Notes: generated by a model not told the origin, from the sequence alone. A stretch of 64,000 bases of DNA from CAZIFG01 sp964539135 (GCA_964539135.1 CAZIFG010000004.1:1-64000), one strand, 5' to 3'; counted from the stretch's first letter, positions 36,209-45,315 are shown. Translations and numbers: made by a program.

Positions 36209-36583
36209 ATGAGAAATTTAGCATTAGTATTAACTGTAGTAATGGGAGCAAGCACATTAGCCATGGCTAATCCAGCAGAAAAGGCACCAGTAGCATCAAA
36301 ACCAGTAGCAGCAGTGCCTGCAGCTAAAAAAGCAGAGAAGGCAGCGCCTGCACCAGCAGCAGCTCCTGTGGCTAAAAAAGCAGAGAAGGCAGCGCCTGCA
36401 CCAGCAGCAGCTCCTGTGGCTAAAAAAGCAGAGAAAGCAGCGCCTGCACCAGTAGCAGCTCCTGTGGCTAAAAAAGCAGAGAAAGCAGCGCCTGCACCAG
36501 TAGCAGCTCCTGCAGCTAAAAAAGTAGAGAAAGCGGCTCCTGCGCCAGTAGCAGCTCCTACAGCTAAAAAAGCAACGAAATAG
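36209..36583 (+). CDS. secreted Ala/Pro/Lys repeat protein
   Basis: 124 aa. A clear Sec signal peptide (MRNLALVLTV then GASTLAMA, cleavage after Ala20) precedes a basic, disordered tail made of five tandem 16-residue units, KKAEKAAPAPVAAPVA with small changes, then KKATK. The composition resembles histone H1-like or AlgP-type tails, but the signal peptide sends it to the periplasm, so a role at the envelope or with polyanions (LPS, peptidoglycan, DNA outside the cell) is more likely. AAAGGAG precedes the ATG, and a strong terminator follows, so it is a single-gene unit. No function assigned. Confidence 0.75.
   Translation: MRNLALVLTVVMGASTLAMANPAEKAPVASKPVAAVPAAKKAEKAAPAPAAAPVAKKAEKAAPAPAAAPVAKKAEKAAPAPVAAPVAKKAEKAAPAPVAAPAAKKVEKAAPAPVAAPTAKKATK
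36326..36565 (+). repeat. five tandem 48-bp coding repeats
   Basis: Five head-to-tail 48-bp units inside the secreted repeat protein, each coding 16 residues. Near-identical units share the core AAAAAAGCAGAGAA(A/G)GC. They invite copy-number change by slippage. Confidence 0.8.
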
Positions 36584-36630
36584 TTTTTTCTCAGCTTGAT
36601 AAAAGCCTAAAGTCTTAGGCTTAAAGAACA

Positions 36631-36681
36631 AACCCTTGGTATCTATCAGACATCTGAAAAAGTACCAAGGGTTTTTTATTT
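36631..36681 (+). terminator. Rho-independent terminator after repeat protein
   Basis: Inverted arms AACCCTTGGTA and TACCAAGGGTT (11 bp) around a 21-nt loop, followed by a T-rich tail (TTTTATTTTA). Strong terminator for the upstream gene. Confidence 0.85.
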
Positions 36682-36716
36682 TATGAATGAGGATATGATA
36701 AAAAAAGAATAGAAAA

Positions 36717-36795
36717 TGGGACTGTTGTGATAGGAGCAGTTTCGAAATCTAAACTCCCGGAGCATATACGTCCGGGAGCTAGCGGAATAGGCGTA
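36717..36795. mobile_element. degenerate MITE copy with hairpin
   Basis: Left end TGGGACTGTTGTGA (36717-36730) matches the MITE family; GGAATAGGCGTATCAG near 36783-36798 resembles a worn right end. Inside, CTCCCGGA (36754-36761) and TCCGGGAG (36771-36778) form a perfect 8-bp hairpin followed on the minus strand by TTTAGATTT, which may end pckA transcription. Confidence 0.5.
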
Positions 36796-36805
36796 TCAGA
36801 AAAAA

Positions 36806-38419
36806 CTATACAGTAGGCCCTGCTGAAGCAACCGCTTGGCCGCTGTCAGTGCCCTTAAATTTTTCAAAATTTGCCGCAAATTTACGCGCTAAATGGGCAC
36901 GTGCCTCATCATAAGCAACTGGATCGGCCCAAGAATTGCGTGGATTTAAAATAGCGTCGTCACAGCCTTCTACATGTGTAGGAATTTGGAAATTGAAGAC
37001 AGGGAATGTCTCAAAGCTTCCAGATTCAATAGAGCCATCTAAAATGGCATCAATAATGGCGCGTGTGTATTTAAGTTTAATTCTGGATCCTGTTCCATAA
37101 GCACCGCCGCTCCATCCTGTATTTACAAGATAGGCATCGGCATGGTGGGTGTTCATTTTTTTGCCCAAAATATCTGCATATTGAGTGGGGTGAACCGTTA
37201 AAAAGGGAGATCCAAAACATGTCGAAAAGGTAAGCGTAGGTTCTGTGATTCCCAATTCAGTTCCTGCTACTTTAGCGGTATAACCACTCAGGTATTGGTA
37301 CATAGCCTGCTCTTTATTGAGTTTTGATACAGGAGGAAGTACCCCAGTAGCATCACACGTTAAAAAGATGATTTTAGTCGCATGCCCCCCCTTAGAAGAA
37401 GGTTTTACGATGTTATTGATATGATAAATAGGATACGAAACACGTGTATTTTCTGTTTTTACATTGCTGGAATAATCAACCGTGCCATCGGCATTAACAA
37501 GGACATTCTCGAGAAGGGCATCTCGGCGAATGGCTCTAAAAATATCCGGTTCTTTTTCTTCTGTAAGGTCAATGGTTTTAGCATAGCAACCGCCTTCGAA
37601 GTTGAAAATACCGTCAGCATCCCAGCCATGCTCATCATCACCAATAAGGTCACGCTTAGGATCTGCGGATAATGTTGTTTTACCTGTTCCAGAGAGTCCA
37701 AAAAAGAGGGCAACGTCACCCGATTTTCCCATATTGGAACTGCAATGCAGGGCCCCTATCCCTTTAAGGGGAAGGAAATAATTCATGATAGAAAAAATGC
37801 CTTTTTTCATTTCACCGCCATACCACGTGCCACCAATGAGTTGTACGCGCTCGGTGAGATTGAAGGCAATGAAGGTTTCCGATCTCATATTATAACGGGA
37901 AAAATCTTTACATGAGGTTTTGCATGCATTCAAAATCGTAAAATCAGGAACAAAACCTTCGAGTTCGGCCTCTGTTGGACGAATGAACATATTCTTAAAA
38001 AAGTGAGCTTGCCAGGCCACTTCTGTAATGAGGCGTACTTTAAGTCGGGTATCCTCATTGGCACCACAAAAGCCATCCACAACATAAAGTTTTTTATTAG
38101 AGAGTTGCGTCACACACAAGGATTTAAGATGATCCCAAGCGTCAGGGGTAAGGGGTAAATTGGTAGAGCCTTGCTCTGACCACCATACAGTATTTTCAGT
38201 ATTTGCATCTCGTACAATGTATTTATCCTTAGCAGATCGGCCCGTAAATTTACCGGTATCCACAGACACAGTACCTGAAGACGTGACCACACCACGTGCA
38301 TATCCTTCTAAAGTAGGGTCCGTTTCATGTTCAAAAAGCAAGTCGTAGGACGGATTATAGATAATTTCTTGATCAGTGGTAATGCCCGTGGACTGGAGGA
38401 GTCCTGTTGTGGTTGTCAT
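36806..38419 (-). CDS. pckA: phosphoenolpyruvate carboxykinase (ATP)
   Basis: Converts oxaloacetate and ATP to phosphoenolpyruvate for gluconeogenesis. 537 aa, full length. P-loop GLSGTGKTTLSADP (about 242-255), the adjacent kinase-2 block IGDDEHGWD, and TGRSAKDKYIV and GGTWYGGEMKKGIFS for substrate and Mn binding mark the ATP-dependent type. AAGGAG sits ten bases before the ATG. A hairpin within a worn MITE lies just past the stop. It suggests growth on amino or organic acids, as expected of a host-fed organism. Confidence 0.97.
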   Translation of the reverse strand: MTTTTGLLQSTGITTDQEIIYNPSYDLLFEHETDPTLEGYARGVVTSSGTVSVDTGKFTGRSAKDKYIVRDANTENTVWWSEQGSTNLPLTPDAWDHLKSLCVTQLSNKKLYVVDGFCGANEDTRLKVRLITEVAWQAHFFKNMFIRPTEAELEGFVPDFTILNACKTSCKDFSRYNMRSETFIAFNLTERVQLIGGTWYGGEMKKGIFSIMNYFLPLKGIGALHCSSNMGKSGDVALFFGLSGTGKTTLSADPKRDLIGDDEHGWDADGIFNFEGGCYAKTIDLTEEKEPDIFRAIRRDALLENVLVNADGTVDYSSNVKTENTRVSYPIYHINNIVKPSSKGGHATKIIFLTCDATGVLPPVSKLNKEQAMYQYLSGYTAKVAGTELGITEPTLTFSTCFGSPFLTVHPTQYADILGKKMNTHHADAYLVNTGWSGGAYGTGSRIKLKYTRAIIDAILDGSIESGSFETFPVFNFQIPTHVEGCDDAILNPRNSWADPVAYDEARAHLARKFAANFEKFKGTDSGQAVASAGPTV

Positions 38420-38518
38420 GGTTATTTTCTCCTTTTATAAACTCTGGATATTCAATCCACAGTAAAAATAGGGTACTATTGTACAAAATTATTTCAATTT
38501 CAGAAAGGGTATTCAAAA

Positions 38519-39637
38519 ATGATCGATGAATATAAGAAAAAAATAAAAAAATTATATCCAGATCATCAAGCTTTATACGAATATGCAGCGGAGTTACTCG
38601 CACAATATCAAACAAAAAAGAACCCCTTTTTAGACTGGAATTCTATTCAAAATATACCCAAGGATCAAGTAATAGACTTAAATGCTTTAGAGGCTCGATA
38701 TGAGGCTATTGGAATACAAAATATTCAGCATCTTGCCATTTTAAAATTAAATGGGGGGTTAGGGACAACCATGGGCTGTTCCGGTGCAAAATCTGCCATC
38801 GAGATCCTGCCTGGGCTCACTTTTTTAGATGTGATTTCGGATCAAATAAAAGCCTTACAGCAAGCATCCGGCATAAAAGTACCGCTTATTTTTATGAACA
38901 GCACCATCACAGAAGCCGAAACAAAAGCCATTCTATCGGGAAAAATAGACGCTGTGCATTTTAACCAGCACCTTCTACCTCGACTAGACCCAGAGACATT
39001 AAGACCAATCCGTGTGCCGGACAACCCAGATCAGGAATGGTATCCCCCCGGTCATGGGGAGATTTATGCAGCTTTATCTGCGTCTGGTCTCTTAGACAAG
39101 CTCCTAGAATCCGGAATTCATACCTTGTTTATTTCTAATAGCGACAATTTAGCAGCAACCTTTAATCCCAAGATTTTGGGCTTTTTTATTGAGAAAGGAC
39201 ACTCATTTTTAATGGAGGTAACAGCAAAAACCAAAGACGATATCAAAGGTGGGGCTGTGGTCATGCAGGAAGGGCGATATGTGTTGATGGAGAGAGCTCA
39301 GGTGGCACCTGAATATATATCGGATTTTGAAGATATTACAACGTTTAAATGGTTTAATACCAATTCGCTATGGGTGTCTTTGACTGAAATAAAGCAAAAA
39401 ATGGAGCATAAAGCCTTAAGCTTGCCTATCATTGCCAATCTCAAAAGAGTAGAGGGGCAGGCCTGTATGCAATTGGAAACAGCTTTAGGATCAGCAATTT
39501 CAAATATTGAAAAATCAGCAGTACTGGCGGTGGGAAGAGATCGATTTCAACCGGTTAAAACCATGAAGGATTTGGAGGTCTTAAGTCAACAATTTAAGAT
39601 TCAGAATCAGGATCTTCAGGCGGAGGGGCTCCAATAA
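38519..39637 (+). CDS. UTP-glucose-1-phosphate uridylyltransferase, C-terminally short
   Basis: Eukaryotic-type (UDPGP family) enzyme making UDP-glucose; bacteria usually use unrelated GalU. 372 aa. The nucleotide-binding loop LNGGLGTTMGCSGAKS (77-92), PPGHGEIYAAL, ISNSDNLAA and NTNSLWVSL blocks are present. The usual protein is about 450-500 aa. Here it stops shortly after DRFQPVKTMKDLEVL, so the C-terminal beta-helix is missing. The last 14 codons overlap the 3' end of the convergent armadillo-like gene (39594-39637), suggesting that insertion of that gene cut the end. The core may still be active. AGAAAGG precedes the ATG. Confidence 0.8.
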   Translation: MIDEYKKKIKKLYPDHQALYEYAAELLAQYQTKKNPFLDWNSIQNIPKDQVIDLNALEARYEAIGIQNIQHLAILKLNGGLGTTMGCSGAKSAIEILPGLTFLDVISDQIKALQQASGIKVPLIFMNSTITEAETKAILSGKIDAVHFNQHLLPRLDPETLRPIRVPDNPDQEWYPPGHGEIYAALSASGLLDKLLESGIHTLFISNSDNLAATFNPKILGFFIEKGHSFLMEVTAKTKDDIKGGAVVMQEGRYVLMERAQVAPEYISDFEDITTFKWFNTNSLWVSLTEIKQKMEHKALSLPIIANLKRVEGQACMQLETALGSAISNIEKSAVLAVGRDRFQPVKTMKDLEVLSQQFKIQNQDLQAEGLQ

Positions 39638-42014
39638 GGCGATGGTTTCTGGCATTTTGAGTATCCAGTTTAAAAATGCGTTTAAAGGCGGATTTTAAAA
39701 AAGCCTGTAGAGAGGGATCAATACGATTTATAAGGCTAAACATTTTTTCGTTAAGGATAGACTTATCAATAGCTGCCATTAAATGAGGTGATTGGCTGAG
39801 ACTATCGAGGAGAACCGAAACATAGTAGGCCGCAGTCGTATTGGGAGAATCCATAAGTTTAAAAAAGAGAGTTCGAAATTGCGGTGAATTGAAAAAATCA
39901 TGATGCGGTTTTTGTTGAAAAAAATGGAGTAAGAGGTGTGAAAGTGCCTCATGAGTTTTAGGGACTGCATGTTGCGTAAGCCGAAACGAAAGCATCAAAA
40001 GCTCTAGTGAAAAAAAAGGAGTGGGTGGGGATGAAAAAAAAGCCTTTCGATCTGAAAACTGCCCTGTTAACCTAAAGAGAATTTTAGAAACGTGAGAAAG
40101 AATAGAAGGAGGGCTATTGGGTTGAGCTACTGTAGTCAGAAAAAAATGGACAGAGGGTATTCGGAATAAATGGGGACTTTTAGCCTGCTGAACTAAGTTG
40201 AAAAGGCTTTTCGTGGCATGACTCAAGATGATGGGGTCTGAATGTCGACTAAAAGAGGTAATAAAGGGAATTCCCTTTGACGTGGCCCACAAGGTAGCAT
40301 GTTCAGGACATTGTGTGGTGTGGACTAAGATAGTGCTTATATGCGTATCAATTGAAGTATCATTTATAGATTTTAAATGCAATAAGAGGGCTTGAAGTTC
40401 AGTGGGCGGAAATGCGATTAAAGGGGTGCTAAGAGGACTAAATAAGTTCGCAATTGTTGCACTAAGATTACGTAGGGTTTCAACATGTGTCGATTGACCC
40501 AATCGGAAGCATAGATCCTGAAGATCTTTTGTAAAAAACGGTGATGAATCAGGGAGGCTAAAAAAAATATTAAGAAGGTTGCTTAAGATCCGCGGGGCTT
40601 GAGTAGAAGTGGTTTGTTCCAGTGTGAGAAAAAAATCAGAAATAGGGTTAAAGGCTATCTGCGGCGTCCCAGAAAGAAAGCGATATGCCGAGGCGACGTC
40701 TTCTAGCGTTAACCGAAATTTTGTATCTTTCTTCTCTTTAAAAGGGAATAGAAAAAAATAGAGGATGGGATCTTCCGATGTTCCAAGATCTCCAAGAATA
40801 GACTTGAGAGGTGCTTCGTCCCAAAGCGAATTCATATTTTCCAGAAAAAAAGACTGATATAAGACAGCTCCCACGGATCGTTGAGTCATCAAATCCGTTG
40901 ATTTTGCAGCAGCGGCAAGCATGTCTTGTGTTTCAGGGGACAGAAAAAAATTAGAGCCTGGAAAGCCCAAGAAGCGAGCAATGGCCAGAATCGCGTGGCT
41001 AGAGGTAAGTGGATCTTGAGATCTTGAAAGCAAGAGTATCGCGGTATGAATAGCAGGAATGCTAAAGGATTCAAGATATTCAGGATAAAGTCCTGTTTGA
41101 GAAAGTGTAGAGGATAATGCCTGATAAACAGCAGGATCTTTGACAAAGGAAGCGCAGTAAGTAATGAAATGAAGATCTGAAGAGGCTATAAATATATCGG
41201 GATCAATAGGCGGGGCTAAGTGAAAAAGTGCAATGTGCGCAGGCGTCTGAATTTGGGCGTGCGGACTACATGAGAGGGCCTCTATCAGGCTATAAAGATC
41301 GGGAGATTTAAAAAGAGCTTGGTGTGCAGTAAAGCGGGTTAAGTTGCAAAGTGTTTTAGCAAGAGAAGCCAGCATGTCTTTAGATTGAGAGTGCTGAAAA
41401 GAAAGTAAAAAGGTCAGAGAGTCTGAATTACAAAATTGAAAGCCAATGGGGTGAGCCGAAAATTGAGACATGAGTTTTAATACAGCGTTTTTAATAAGGG
41501 GGTGATGACAACTTTCAGGAATTTTTAACAGGAATTTTACAAAATTAGAATTTCTAAAGTAGCGTTGATAATGAACTAAATGAGAAAGCGAGGTTAGTGC
41601 ATTCAGACCTGAATGCACATCTTTAAGAGAGGTAGATGTTAAGGCAGAAAGAATGCAACGGCTTACGATTTCATGTAAAAAAAGAGAGTGATGTAAGTCT
41701 GGATAATGTGAAAGGCAAGCAAGGGGTCTGCAGGTATAACGCTGAATATATTTATATTGAGAATTTATCAATTTAAAAAACAAAGATTGAGTATCTGCAG
41801 AACTAAAAAAATAGGCGTTTTCAGAATAAAGGCTGAGGAAGTAAATGGATTTTAAAATGGAAACTTGAGAACTCCAATTGGAAGGAAACAGTTCCGAAGA
41901 TAAAAAAGGGGTAAGAAATAAAATATGAGATTGAGAGACTTCCTTAGAAAAAGGAGAGAGAGAATGGGGGGCAGGGGGATGGGGTATGGAAATAACAGGG
42001 GCTAAGGCATCCAT
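39594..42014 (-). CDS. armadillo/HEAT-like solenoid protein
   Basis: 806 aa from ATG 42014. Repeated helical units of about 40 residues (ILSHATKSLFNLVQQA, ILSHVSKILFRLTGQF, MLASLAKTLCNLTRF, LRNLSATIANLFSP) look like armadillo-type alpha-solenoid repeats, rare in bacteria and typical of eukaryotic scaffolds and importins. The N-terminus is Pro/Ser/His-rich. In the same frame, coding-like sequence continues about 20 codons upstream (SPPIPPYKRQRVES, a basic cluster) with no ATG, GTG or TTG; GAGG near 42110 could serve an ATC or ATT start, or the true start was lost. No signal peptide. Convergent with, and overlapping, the truncated uridylyltransferase. A host-directed scaffold is plausible but inferred. 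Confidence 0.65.
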   Translation of the reverse strand: MDALAPVISIPHPPAPHSLSPFSKEVSQSHILFLTPFLSSELFPSNWSSQVSILKSIYFLSLYSENAYFFSSADTQSLFFKLINSQYKYIQRYTCRPLACLSHYPDLHHSLFLHEIVSRCILSALTSTSLKDVHSGLNALTSLSHLVHYQRYFRNSNFVKFLLKIPESCHHPLIKNAVLKLMSQFSAHPIGFQFCNSDSLTFLLSFQHSQSKDMLASLAKTLCNLTRFTAHQALFKSPDLYSLIEALSCSPHAQIQTPAHIALFHLAPPIDPDIFIASSDLHFITYCASFVKDPAVYQALSSTLSQTGLYPEYLESFSIPAIHTAILLLSRSQDPLTSSHAILAIARFLGFPGSNFFLSPETQDMLAAAAKSTDLMTQRSVGAVLYQSFFLENMNSLWDEAPLKSILGDLGTSEDPILYFFLFPFKEKKDTKFRLTLEDVASAYRFLSGTPQIAFNPISDFFLTLEQTTSTQAPRILSNLLNIFFSLPDSSPFFTKDLQDLCFRLGQSTHVETLRNLSATIANLFSPLSTPLIAFPPTELQALLLHLKSINDTSIDTHISTILVHTTQCPEHATLWATSKGIPFITSFSRHSDPIILSHATKSLFNLVQQAKSPHLFRIPSVHFFLTTVAQPNSPPSILSHVSKILFRLTGQFSDRKAFFSSPPTPFFSLELLMLSFRLTQHAVPKTHEALSHLLLHFFQQKPHHDFFNSPQFRTLFFKLMDSPNTTAAYYVSVLLDSLSQSPHLMAAIDKSILNEKMFSLINRIDPSLQAFLKSAFKRIFKLDTQNARNHRLIGAPPPEDPDSES

Positions 42015-42173
42015 AGGAGGGAGCTTAGACTCTACGCGCTGTCGCTTGTAAGGTGGAATAGGGGGAGATTGATAAAAAGAAATGAGTTTAAAGATAAAAT
42101 AACCTCGGAAATAAAAAATAAAAAATAGTTTAAATTTAAAAGTGGAATTTGTAAATGTGTTTAGATTAAATTT

Positions 42174-42206
42174 TTTAAAAAAATAGCGCCTCTTTGAGGC
42201 GCTATT
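42174..42206 (-). terminator. Rho-independent terminator of ilvE
   Basis: Perfect 11-bp stem (AATAGCGCCTC / GAGGCGCTATT, three-base loop) followed on the minus strand by seven T. It lies 31 bp past the ilvE stop. Confidence 0.9.
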
Positions 42207-42236
42207 GTAAAAATGAAAAAAACGGATAAAAAAAGA

Positions 42237-43154
42237 CTAGTTAACGAGAGTTAACCAATGACTATAGTTCGGATTTTTACCGGCAACAATGTCAAAGAAC
42301 GTGTCTTGAATGTGACGCGTAATAGGGCCCCTGGCACCATTGCCAATTTGACGACCATCTACATCGCGGATAGGCGTTACTTCAGCAGCCGTTCCCGTAA
42401 AGAAAAGCTCATCGGCAGTAAATAAGTCATCTCGAATGAGACTGCGTTTAGAGACCTTATAACCTAAGTCTTGCGCCACTTGCATGACAGATTGAGCCGT
42501 AATGCCTTGTAGGGCACAATCAGAGGCAGGCGGTGTAAAAAGTTCGCCATTTTTAATGACAAAAATATTCTCACCTGGGCCTTCAGAAATAGAACCGTTG
42601 ACATTTAAAAGGAGGGCTTCATCATAGCCACATTGAAGTGCCTCTGTTTTGGCGATGGCAGAGTTTAAGTAGTTAGCAGTACTTTTGGCCAAGGGAGGCA
42701 AAATACGGCTATCCAGACGTGCCCATGAGCTGATTTTAACTTTAATACCTTTTTCCAAGCCTTCAGCACCCAAGTAAGTTCCCCATTCCCAAGCTGCAAT
42801 AACGGTATCAATAGGGCAATCTCCAGGGAAAAGACCCATTTTACCGTAGCCGTAGTAAAGAATAGGTCGAATGTAGCAGGACTGAAGTTTATTGGCGCGG
42901 ATGAGTTCGCAGGTTGCCTCTTGAATACTTTGTGCCGAATATGGGGTTTTCATCAAAAGAATATGCGCGGATTGAATCAGACGATCAAAATGTTCTTTTG
43001 CACGAAAAATAGCAGGGCCTTGGGGCGTGCTGTAAGCACGAATGCCTTCAAAAACACCGGTGCCATAATGAAGCGCATGAGACATGACGTGAGTCGTTGC
43101 CTCTTCCCATCGAATAAGCGAACCATTTTTCCAAATATACTCTGTTGGTTTCAT
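42237..43154 (-). CDS. ilvE: branched-chain amino acid aminotransferase
   Basis: Class IV PLP aminotransferase interconverting Val, Leu, Ile and their 2-oxoacids. 305 aa, normal length. HYGTGVFEGIRAY (29-41), PLP Lys157 in PPLAKSTANYLNS, GYDEALLLN, SEGPGENIFV and FTGTAAEVTPI are intact. AGAAGGA lies about eight bases before ATG, a leader is present, and a strong terminator follows, so it is a single-gene unit. Confidence 0.95.
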   Translation of the reverse strand: MKPTEYIWKNGSLIRWEEATTHVMSHALHYGTGVFEGIRAYSTPQGPAIFRAKEHFDRLIQSAHILLMKTPYSAQSIQEATCELIRANKLQSCYIRPILYYGYGKMGLFPGDCPIDTVIAAWEWGTYLGAEGLEKGIKVKISSWARLDSRILPPLAKSTANYLNSAIAKTEALQCGYDEALLLNVNGSISEGPGENIFVIKNGELFTPPASDCALQGITAQSVMQVAQDLGYKVSKRSLIRDDLFTADELFFTGTAAEVTPIRDVDGRQIGNGARGPITRHIQDTFFDIVAGKNPNYSHWLTLVN

Positions 43155-43227
43155 GAGGTAGTCCTTCTAAATTAGATTAGAGGCAGTATACACAAAGAGA
43201 CGGGGTATTGAAAAGTCTTAGGAGGGA

Positions 43228-43950
43228 TTAAGCTTTGGGCCAGAGCGAATTCAAGGGGATAACACCAGACATCACAGCCTTACCCACAATACATCCGGTA
43301 ATACCCTCGGAATAATGCCCACTTAAACGCTGGATATCTTCAAGCGAAGAAACCCCACCCGACGCAATAATGGGATGGTGTGTGTGGCGTGTAAGCTCTA
43401 AAAGACCTTCAAAGTTAGGGCCTTCCATCATGCCATCCTTTTCAATGTGTGTACAAATAATAGATTCCAATGGCCAAGCCGACAGCTCTTGGAGCAGTGT
43501 GTTTAAAGGAATCGTGCTTTTTTCAGTCCAGCCATGAATGGCGATTTGATTGTCTTTAAGGTCTAGCCCCGCAATGATGCGACCTGGAAAATGATGGACG
43601 ATGTCTTTTGCAGTTTCAAAGGATTGAACCAAAAGAGAGCCTAAGACTAAATAATCCAGACCCAAATCAAAAAGAGATTTAGCGGTTTCAATCGATCGAA
43701 TGCCGCCACCAAGCTCAAGCGTGCATGACGTGGTTTTTCGGATAGCTTTAATAGCGGTTTCATTAACAAGAAGCCCAGATTTAGCCCCATTTAAATCAAC
43801 AAGATGAATGCGTTTGGCGCCGTGGGATTCATAGTTTTGGGCGAGGTTTTCAGGTGTAAACTCAAAGTGAGTGACCTGATCGTAATCCCCTTGTGTGAGA
43901 CGGACTACCTGTCCATCGAGTAAATCAATAGCTGGAATTATAGTAAACAT
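43228..43950 (-). CDS. hisA: ProFAR isomerase (HisA)
   Basis: (Beta-alpha)8-barrel enzyme of histidine synthesis that isomerises ProFAR to PRFAR. 240 aa. The first catalytic Asp is in PAIDLLDGQVVRL, the phosphate sites in ELGGGIRS and IASGGVSS, and the second Asp in the HIEKDGMMEGPN region. The start overlaps the end of hisS by 13 nt, so it is coupled to the tRNA ligase. No other histidine genes are in view; the rest may lie elsewhere or be absent. Confidence 0.92.
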   Translation of the reverse strand: MFTIIPAIDLLDGQVVRLTQGDYDQVTHFEFTPENLAQNYESHGAKRIHLVDLNGAKSGLLVNETAIKAIRKTTSCTLELGGGIRSIETAKSLFDLGLDYLVLGSLLVQSFETAKDIVHHFPGRIIAGLDLKDNQIAIHGWTEKSTIPLNTLLQELSAWPLESIICTHIEKDGMMEGPNFEGLLELTRHTHHPIIASGGVSSLEDIQRLSGHYSEGITGCIVGKAVMSGVIPLNSLWPKA

Positions 43951-45203
43951 AGCTTCATTAAATAAGGGCGAAGGCGGGTCAGTTTAATATCCTCTTGTTC
44001 CCCTGTTTTCATGTTTTTTAAGCGAGCAATTTTAGACTCCGCTTCTTTTTCACCAATGATAACCGTATACTGAGCGCCCACTCGATTTGCGTGTTTGAGG
44101 TGGGAACTAAGGTCTTCTTTAGTAAAGTTCATATCACAGCGAATACCAGACTGGCGCAATTGGTCCAAAAGAGAAAAACATAGGGGGCGTTGAGAAAATC
44201 CAATGGGGGCCAGGACAAACAGAGGCGACCGTTTTGTAAACGATTTTTGGAGTTTTTGAAGTAACATAACAGCACGTTCCATGCCAAAGGCAAAGCCAAC
44301 AGCAGGGGTTTCTTTACCACCCAATTGGCCAATGAGGGAATCATAACGACCTCCGCCACATACAGCGTTTTGAGCGCCCAATTCATCTGAAAGGATCTCA
44401 AAGGTCGTTTTGGTATAATAGTCCAAGCCCCTCACCAAACGAGGGTCTACGGTAAATTTAATTTCTAAGATCTCTAAATACTCCAAGACAAAGTCAAAAT
44501 GATCTTTGCATTCTCGACATAAAGACAGTCGGATATCGGGAAGCCCAGAGAAATAGGTATTACACGTGGTGTTTTTACAATCTAAAATCCGCAAAGGATT
44601 ATGGTAAAAGCGGCGATTACAATCTTCGCAAAGGTGAGGCAAGCTTTTTTCAAGGAACTGTTTGAGTCGTTCTTCAATCACAGTTCGGCAAATTTTACAG
44701 CCCACGGAATTAATTTTAACCCGTAAATTTTTCAGGCCTAACTTATCAAAAAGACGAACACCCATGCCAATGACTTCCGCATCGGTGCAGGGATGCGCAG
44801 AGCCCAAATGTTCGACGCCAATTTGGTGAAACTGACGGTATCTACCCGCTTGAGGCCTTTCGTAGCGAAACATAGGACCCTTGTACCATAATTTTGTAGG
44901 GTAAGCGGGCGTCACCAATTGGTTTTGAATGGCAGCGCGTACAACGGGGGCTGTGCCTTCAGGTCGTAAGGTCAGCTGTCTATCCCCTTTATCGGTGAAG
45001 GTATACATCTCTTTAGACACAATATCTGTGTCATTGCCGAGTCCACGTGTAAACAGCTCTGTAGATTCAAATATAGGGGTTCGAATTTCTTGGTAATTAT
45101 AGCCTTCAAAGAGATTGAGGGCTGTAGTTTCGATAAAATGCCAAATATCAATTTCATCCGGCAGAATATCGCGAGTACCGCGGGGTAGAGTATAATCTGT
45201 CAT
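43938..45203 (-). CDS. hisS: histidine-tRNA ligase
   Basis: Charges tRNA-His. 421 aa, normal length. Class II motifs: PRGTRDILPDE start, RPEGTAPVVRA (motif 2 region), FRYERPQAGRYRQFHQIGVE, LVRGLDYYTKTTFE and GGGRYDSLI histidine-specific blocks. A Cys-rich middle (CEDCNRR, CRECKDH) is common in bacterial HisRS of this type. It lacks a Shine-Dalgarno; TTGTAG-17-TAAACT ends ten bases before the ATG, giving a leader of three or four bases. hisA is coupled downstream. Confidence 0.96.
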   Translation of the reverse strand: MTDYTLPRGTRDILPDEIDIWHFIETTALNLFEGYNYQEIRTPIFESTELFTRGLGNDTDIVSKEMYTFTDKGDRQLTLRPEGTAPVVRAAIQNQLVTPAYPTKLWYKGPMFRYERPQAGRYRQFHQIGVEHLGSAHPCTDAEVIGMGVRLFDKLGLKNLRVKINSVGCKICRTVIEERLKQFLEKSLPHLCEDCNRRFYHNPLRILDCKNTTCNTYFSGLPDIRLSLCRECKDHFDFVLEYLEILEIKFTVDPRLVRGLDYYTKTTFEILSDELGAQNAVCGGGRYDSLIGQLGGKETPAVGFAFGMERAVMLLQKLQKSFTKRSPLFVLAPIGFSQRPLCFSLLDQLRQSGIRCDMNFTKEDLSSHLKHANRVGAQYTVIIGEKEAESKIARLKNMKTGEQEDIKLTRLRPYLMKLCLL

Positions 45204-45213
45204 AATAAAGAGT

Positions 45214-45242
45214 AGTTTAATCCAAATAGAGAGAGACTACAA
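45214..45242 (-). promoter_or_regulatory. hisS promoter, near-leaderless
   Basis: On the minus strand TTGTAG (45242-45237), 17-bp spacer, TAAACT (45219-45214), then ten bases to the ATG. The spacer to the divergent proS (112 bp) holds a separate rightward TAAACT and a GGAG ribosome site for proS. Confidence 0.5.
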
Positions 45243-45315
45243 TGGGGTTAAACCGTAAAAAACCCATAAAAAAACAAATAAAATATGCTAAACTGGGATA
45301 AAAACGGAGTGTCCG

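Noticed and set aside
36326..36565. Regular repeats considered as a CRISPR array
   Set aside because: Units are contiguous with no unique spacers and lie in frame in a coding gene.
36296..36631. Minus-strand frame of 111 aa, very rich in Cys and Phe
   Set aside because: It is the antisense of the 48-bp Ala/Pro/Lys repeats; the Cys and Arg pattern is a by-product of GC-rich repeat codons, and it has no ribosome site.
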